From Promethearchaeota archaeon (GTDB taxonomy: Archaea; Asgardarchaeota; Lokiarchaeia; Sigynarchaeales; SOKP01): 23,786 nt of DNA. Shown piece after piece: positions 22,240-23,786 of this stretch; position 1 is the first letter of the stretch; the number at the start of each line of letters is the position of its first letter. The notes under the pieces are model-generated. The model was not told the origin of the DNA and did no database searches. It saw only the letters and a program-made list of their open reading frames with translations. The stretch spans positions 1 through 23,786 of the forward strand of contig JAUWBH010000087.1 of assembly GCA_030605085.1 (NCBI GenBank). The letters run 5' to 3'. Made by a program: the position numbers and the translations under genes.

Positions 22240-22437
22240 TTTTAGAACAAAGATTTTCTTTTAAATATTATTCTCTTTTTATTTATATAAATATTTTATG
22301 GAAAAGGAAAATGAATACATTACACAAAAATTATATCATTTGATATTATCAGGATGTAATAACGATTGTTTTTAATAAATCAATAAATTTTCATTCTATA
22401 TTCATTATAAAAAATGATATCATTTAATAATATAATA
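22240..22437. other. AT-rich interval: AOR upstream region and probable IS left end
   Basis: No gene is seen. Two palindromes are present. ATATCA-TT-TGATAT lies at 22333-22346. A perfect 14-bp AAATGATATCATTT lies at 22412-22425, 12 bp before the tnpB ATG. They share the TATCATTT sequence and could be subterminal structures of the IS left end or regulatory sites. The exact IS boundary cannot be placed without another copy. Confidence 0.45.
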
Positions 22438-23594
22438 ATGAGATTAACTGAGATTATTCAAGTAAAATCGTCAACAAAACTATCTAATTTATGTCATAAA
22501 GCCAAAAATTTATACAATTTAGCGAATTGGTACTTTAGACAAGATTTCTTTCATTTGAGTAATGTTCTTTCTTATTACGATTTGGATTTCGTTCTTAAAC
22601 GCAAAGAAGCGTATAGGAATTTACCTTCTCAGACATCTCAGCAGATTCTCAAGTTTGTTTCAAGAAATTGGAAATCTTATTTTAAAAGTTTAAGAGAATA
22701 CAGAAAAAATTACAGAAAGTTTAAGAGAAGACCACAAATTCCCAAATACAAAAAGAAAAATGGAGAGTTTATTGTTATTTTTACAAATCAACAATGTAGA
22801 ATTAAAAATGGATATCTTCACTTTCCTAAAAGAGTTAATCTCAACCCTATAAAAACGAGAATTCACCGTAAATTAAAAGAAGTAAGAATTGTACCGTTAG
22901 GTAGAAATTACAAAATAGAAATTGTGTACGAAAAAGAAGAAATGAATTTAGGATTAAATCGAGACAATGTGTTAGCGATTGATTTGGGATTGAACAATCT
23001 TATAACTGCAGTAAACAACATTGGTAAAAAGCCGATTGTTGTTAAAGGTAAGGTTCTAAAATCCATAAATCAATTCTACAACAAACAATTGGCGTATTAC
23101 AGAAGCGTTGAAAACAAAAAAGGGAATTTTCAGGACACAAAAAGAACTTTGAAATTACATTTGAAACGAAATAATAAGATTACTACTTTATTTCATCGAA
23201 TTTCGCGATTCGTGGTAGAGCATTGCGTTCAAAACGACATCGGAACGATAGTAATTGGACACAATCAAGGTTGGAAGCAAAAAATTAACATAGGAAAGAG
23301 AAACACTCAAAATTTCGTTCAAATTCCATTTTACAAATTGTTACAACAAATCAAATACAAATCTGAACTAATAGGAATACAATTTGAAACAGAAGACGAG
23401 TCTTACACTTCTAAATGTAGTTTTTTAGACAACGAAGAAATCAAAAAACACGACAAATATTTAGGAAGAAGAATTTCAAGAGGGTTGTTTAGAACTTCTA
23501 ACGGAAAGATTATTAACGCCGATGTAAATGCGGGATACAACATCTTGAGAAAAGCATTCCCAAATTCCGTTTCGGTTGATGGGATAGAGGCATT
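22438..23594 (+). pseudogene. tnpB: IS200/IS605-type TnpB (RNA-guided nuclease family), 3' end cut by a group II intron
   Basis: The frame opens at ATG 22438 and has ~386 native codons before the intron boundary. The RuvC residues are D182 (AIDLGLNN, RuvC-I) and D362 (NADVNAGYNILRK, RuvC-III). The usual RuvC-II Glu site reads IVIGHNQGW (G274) instead. A substitute acid, E321, lies in ETEDESYTSKCSFLD, as in the catalytic-rearranged TnpB branch. Only one Cys remains of the usual zinc ribbon. The N-terminal TnpB region (AKNLYNLANWYFRQ, PSQTSQQILKFVSRNWKSYF) is intact. After GIEA-L the frame continues to the window end without a stop, but those residues are translated antisense through the intron and are not TnpB. 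The last few dozen native residues are therefore displaced. No tnpA is present, so the element is IS1341-like. The interruption may still leave the nuclease core expressed. Confidence 0.85.
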
Positions 23595-23786
23595 GTCGAG
23601 TAAGGCGGGGCTGTTACCAGCCCTTTCTCCTCTCGGAACCACACGTACGAGTTTCCCCGTATGTGGCTCGAGCCTAAAATGCCCAACGCGTCGCCGCGTC
23701 CTTCTTCGGACTTCGTGTCACCACTATTCCGTCAAGGAATCCCGTCACCGTTTTTCCTCAAAAAGGATCTTGGGTTTTCAAGAATC
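23595..23786 (-). mobile_element. Group II intron, 3' end (domains V and VI), running out of the window
   Basis: On the minus strand, 23669-23636 is a 34-nt hairpin beginning GAGCC and ending GGTTC, with a GGGGAAACTC loop region. This is the size and signature of group II intron domain V (AGC triad, GAAA loop). It is followed at once by a second hairpin (23635-23595) starting CGAGAGG and ending CCTTACTCGAC, with an unpaired A at 23601, seven bases from the end: domain VI with its branch-point adenosine. The 3' splice junction is therefore after 23595 (minus). GC content jumps well above the flanking sequence. Upstream structured RNA (hairpins at 23687-23698 and 23698-23711) continues to the window edge. 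No intron-encoded protein is visible in the 190 bases seen. The intron lies antisense to tnpB. Confidence 0.88.
23636..23669 (-). ncRNA. Group II intron domain V
   Basis: A 34-nt catalytic hairpin on the minus strand: GAGCC at 23669-23665 pairs with GGTTC at 23640-23636, with internal stem CACATACG/CGTACGTG-like pairing and a GAAA-type loop. The layout matches the domain V consensus position for position in length. Confidence 0.88.

Noticed and set aside
23403..23642. A 79-residue minus-strand frame across the tnpB/intron boundary
   Set aside because: It begins inside intron structured RNA and ends antisense to conserved TnpB motifs, so it is not a gene.
23595..23786. Extension of the tnpB reading frame to the window end
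   Set aside because: The residues after ~386 are Arg/Ser/Cys-rich and unlike TnpB. They coincide exactly with domains V and VI of an intron on the other strand.
1..23786. tRNA or rRNA genes, CRISPR arrays, replication origin
   Set aside because: No stretch shows cloverleaf features with a TTCRANY arm, rRNA conserved blocks, regularly spaced identical repeats, or origin-like repeat clusters beside a Cdc6/Orc1 gene.

Overview
The window is about 23.8 kb of AT-rich DNA, most likely archaeal and probably from an Asgard archaeon of the Lokiarchaeota type. The pointers are a tungsten-type aldehyde:ferredoxin oxidoreductase (AOR) with a MoaD-like partner, an AbrB/VapB-type regulator, an iron-sulfur flavoprotein, and a leucine-rich-repeat protein whose N-terminal block resembles one I associate with Lokiarchaeota. 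The taxon is an inference from gene content, because no rRNA or other marker is present.

Layout. (1) 3-6476, + strand: the end of a MoxR-like AAA+ ATPase, a large VWA-domain protein, a SWIM-type zinc-finger protein and a TPR protein, closely spaced like an operon. This looks like a chaperone or conflict-type MoxR/VWA module. (2) 6486-10584: a glycosyltransferase and a GH38 alpha-mannosidase transcribed divergently. (3) 10690-11062: two gene fragments facing each other, a broken PD-(D/E)XK-like nuclease and the start of an unknown gene. (4) 11150-15376: three paralogous alpha/beta hydrolases, with an LRR gene inserted on the opposite strand between the second and third. The insert is bounded by a duplicated hydrolase 3' end. 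(5) 15377-16300: a tiny predicted secreted peptide of 38 residues and remnants of an aminotransferase and another gene. (6) 16387-17438: an iron-sulfur flavoprotein, an AbrB-type antitoxin and the stub of a PIN toxin. (7) 17366-22239: a four-cluster ferredoxin-like protein (-), a 3-hydroxyacyl-CoA dehydrogenase (+), a small wHTH protein (+), MoaD-like (-) and AOR (-). (8) 22438-end: an IS605-type tnpB whose 3' end is cut by the 3' end of a group II intron lying on the minus strand.

How the genes fit together. AOR, MoaD-like and the polyferredoxin read as one redox unit: tungstopterin aldehyde oxidation feeding electrons to Fe-S carriers. Sequence scars suggest they were once contiguous on the minus strand. 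The 3' end of the MoaD gene and the first codons of the ferredoxin gene recur at 20008-20220, at 19277-19490, and in diverged form just upstream of the ferredoxin gene. Segmental duplication, with a dehydrogenase gene and a wHTH gene now lying between, therefore appears to have split the operon.

The window as a whole looks like a genome undergoing active rearrangement: truncated toxin, nuclease, aminotransferase and MoaD fragments, a duplicated hydrolase tail, an IS element and a retroelement inside it. The most notable items are the intron-in-tnpB, the split AOR operon, the 38-aa secreted peptide with its 13-bp inverted repeat, and the MoxR/VWA/SWIM module.
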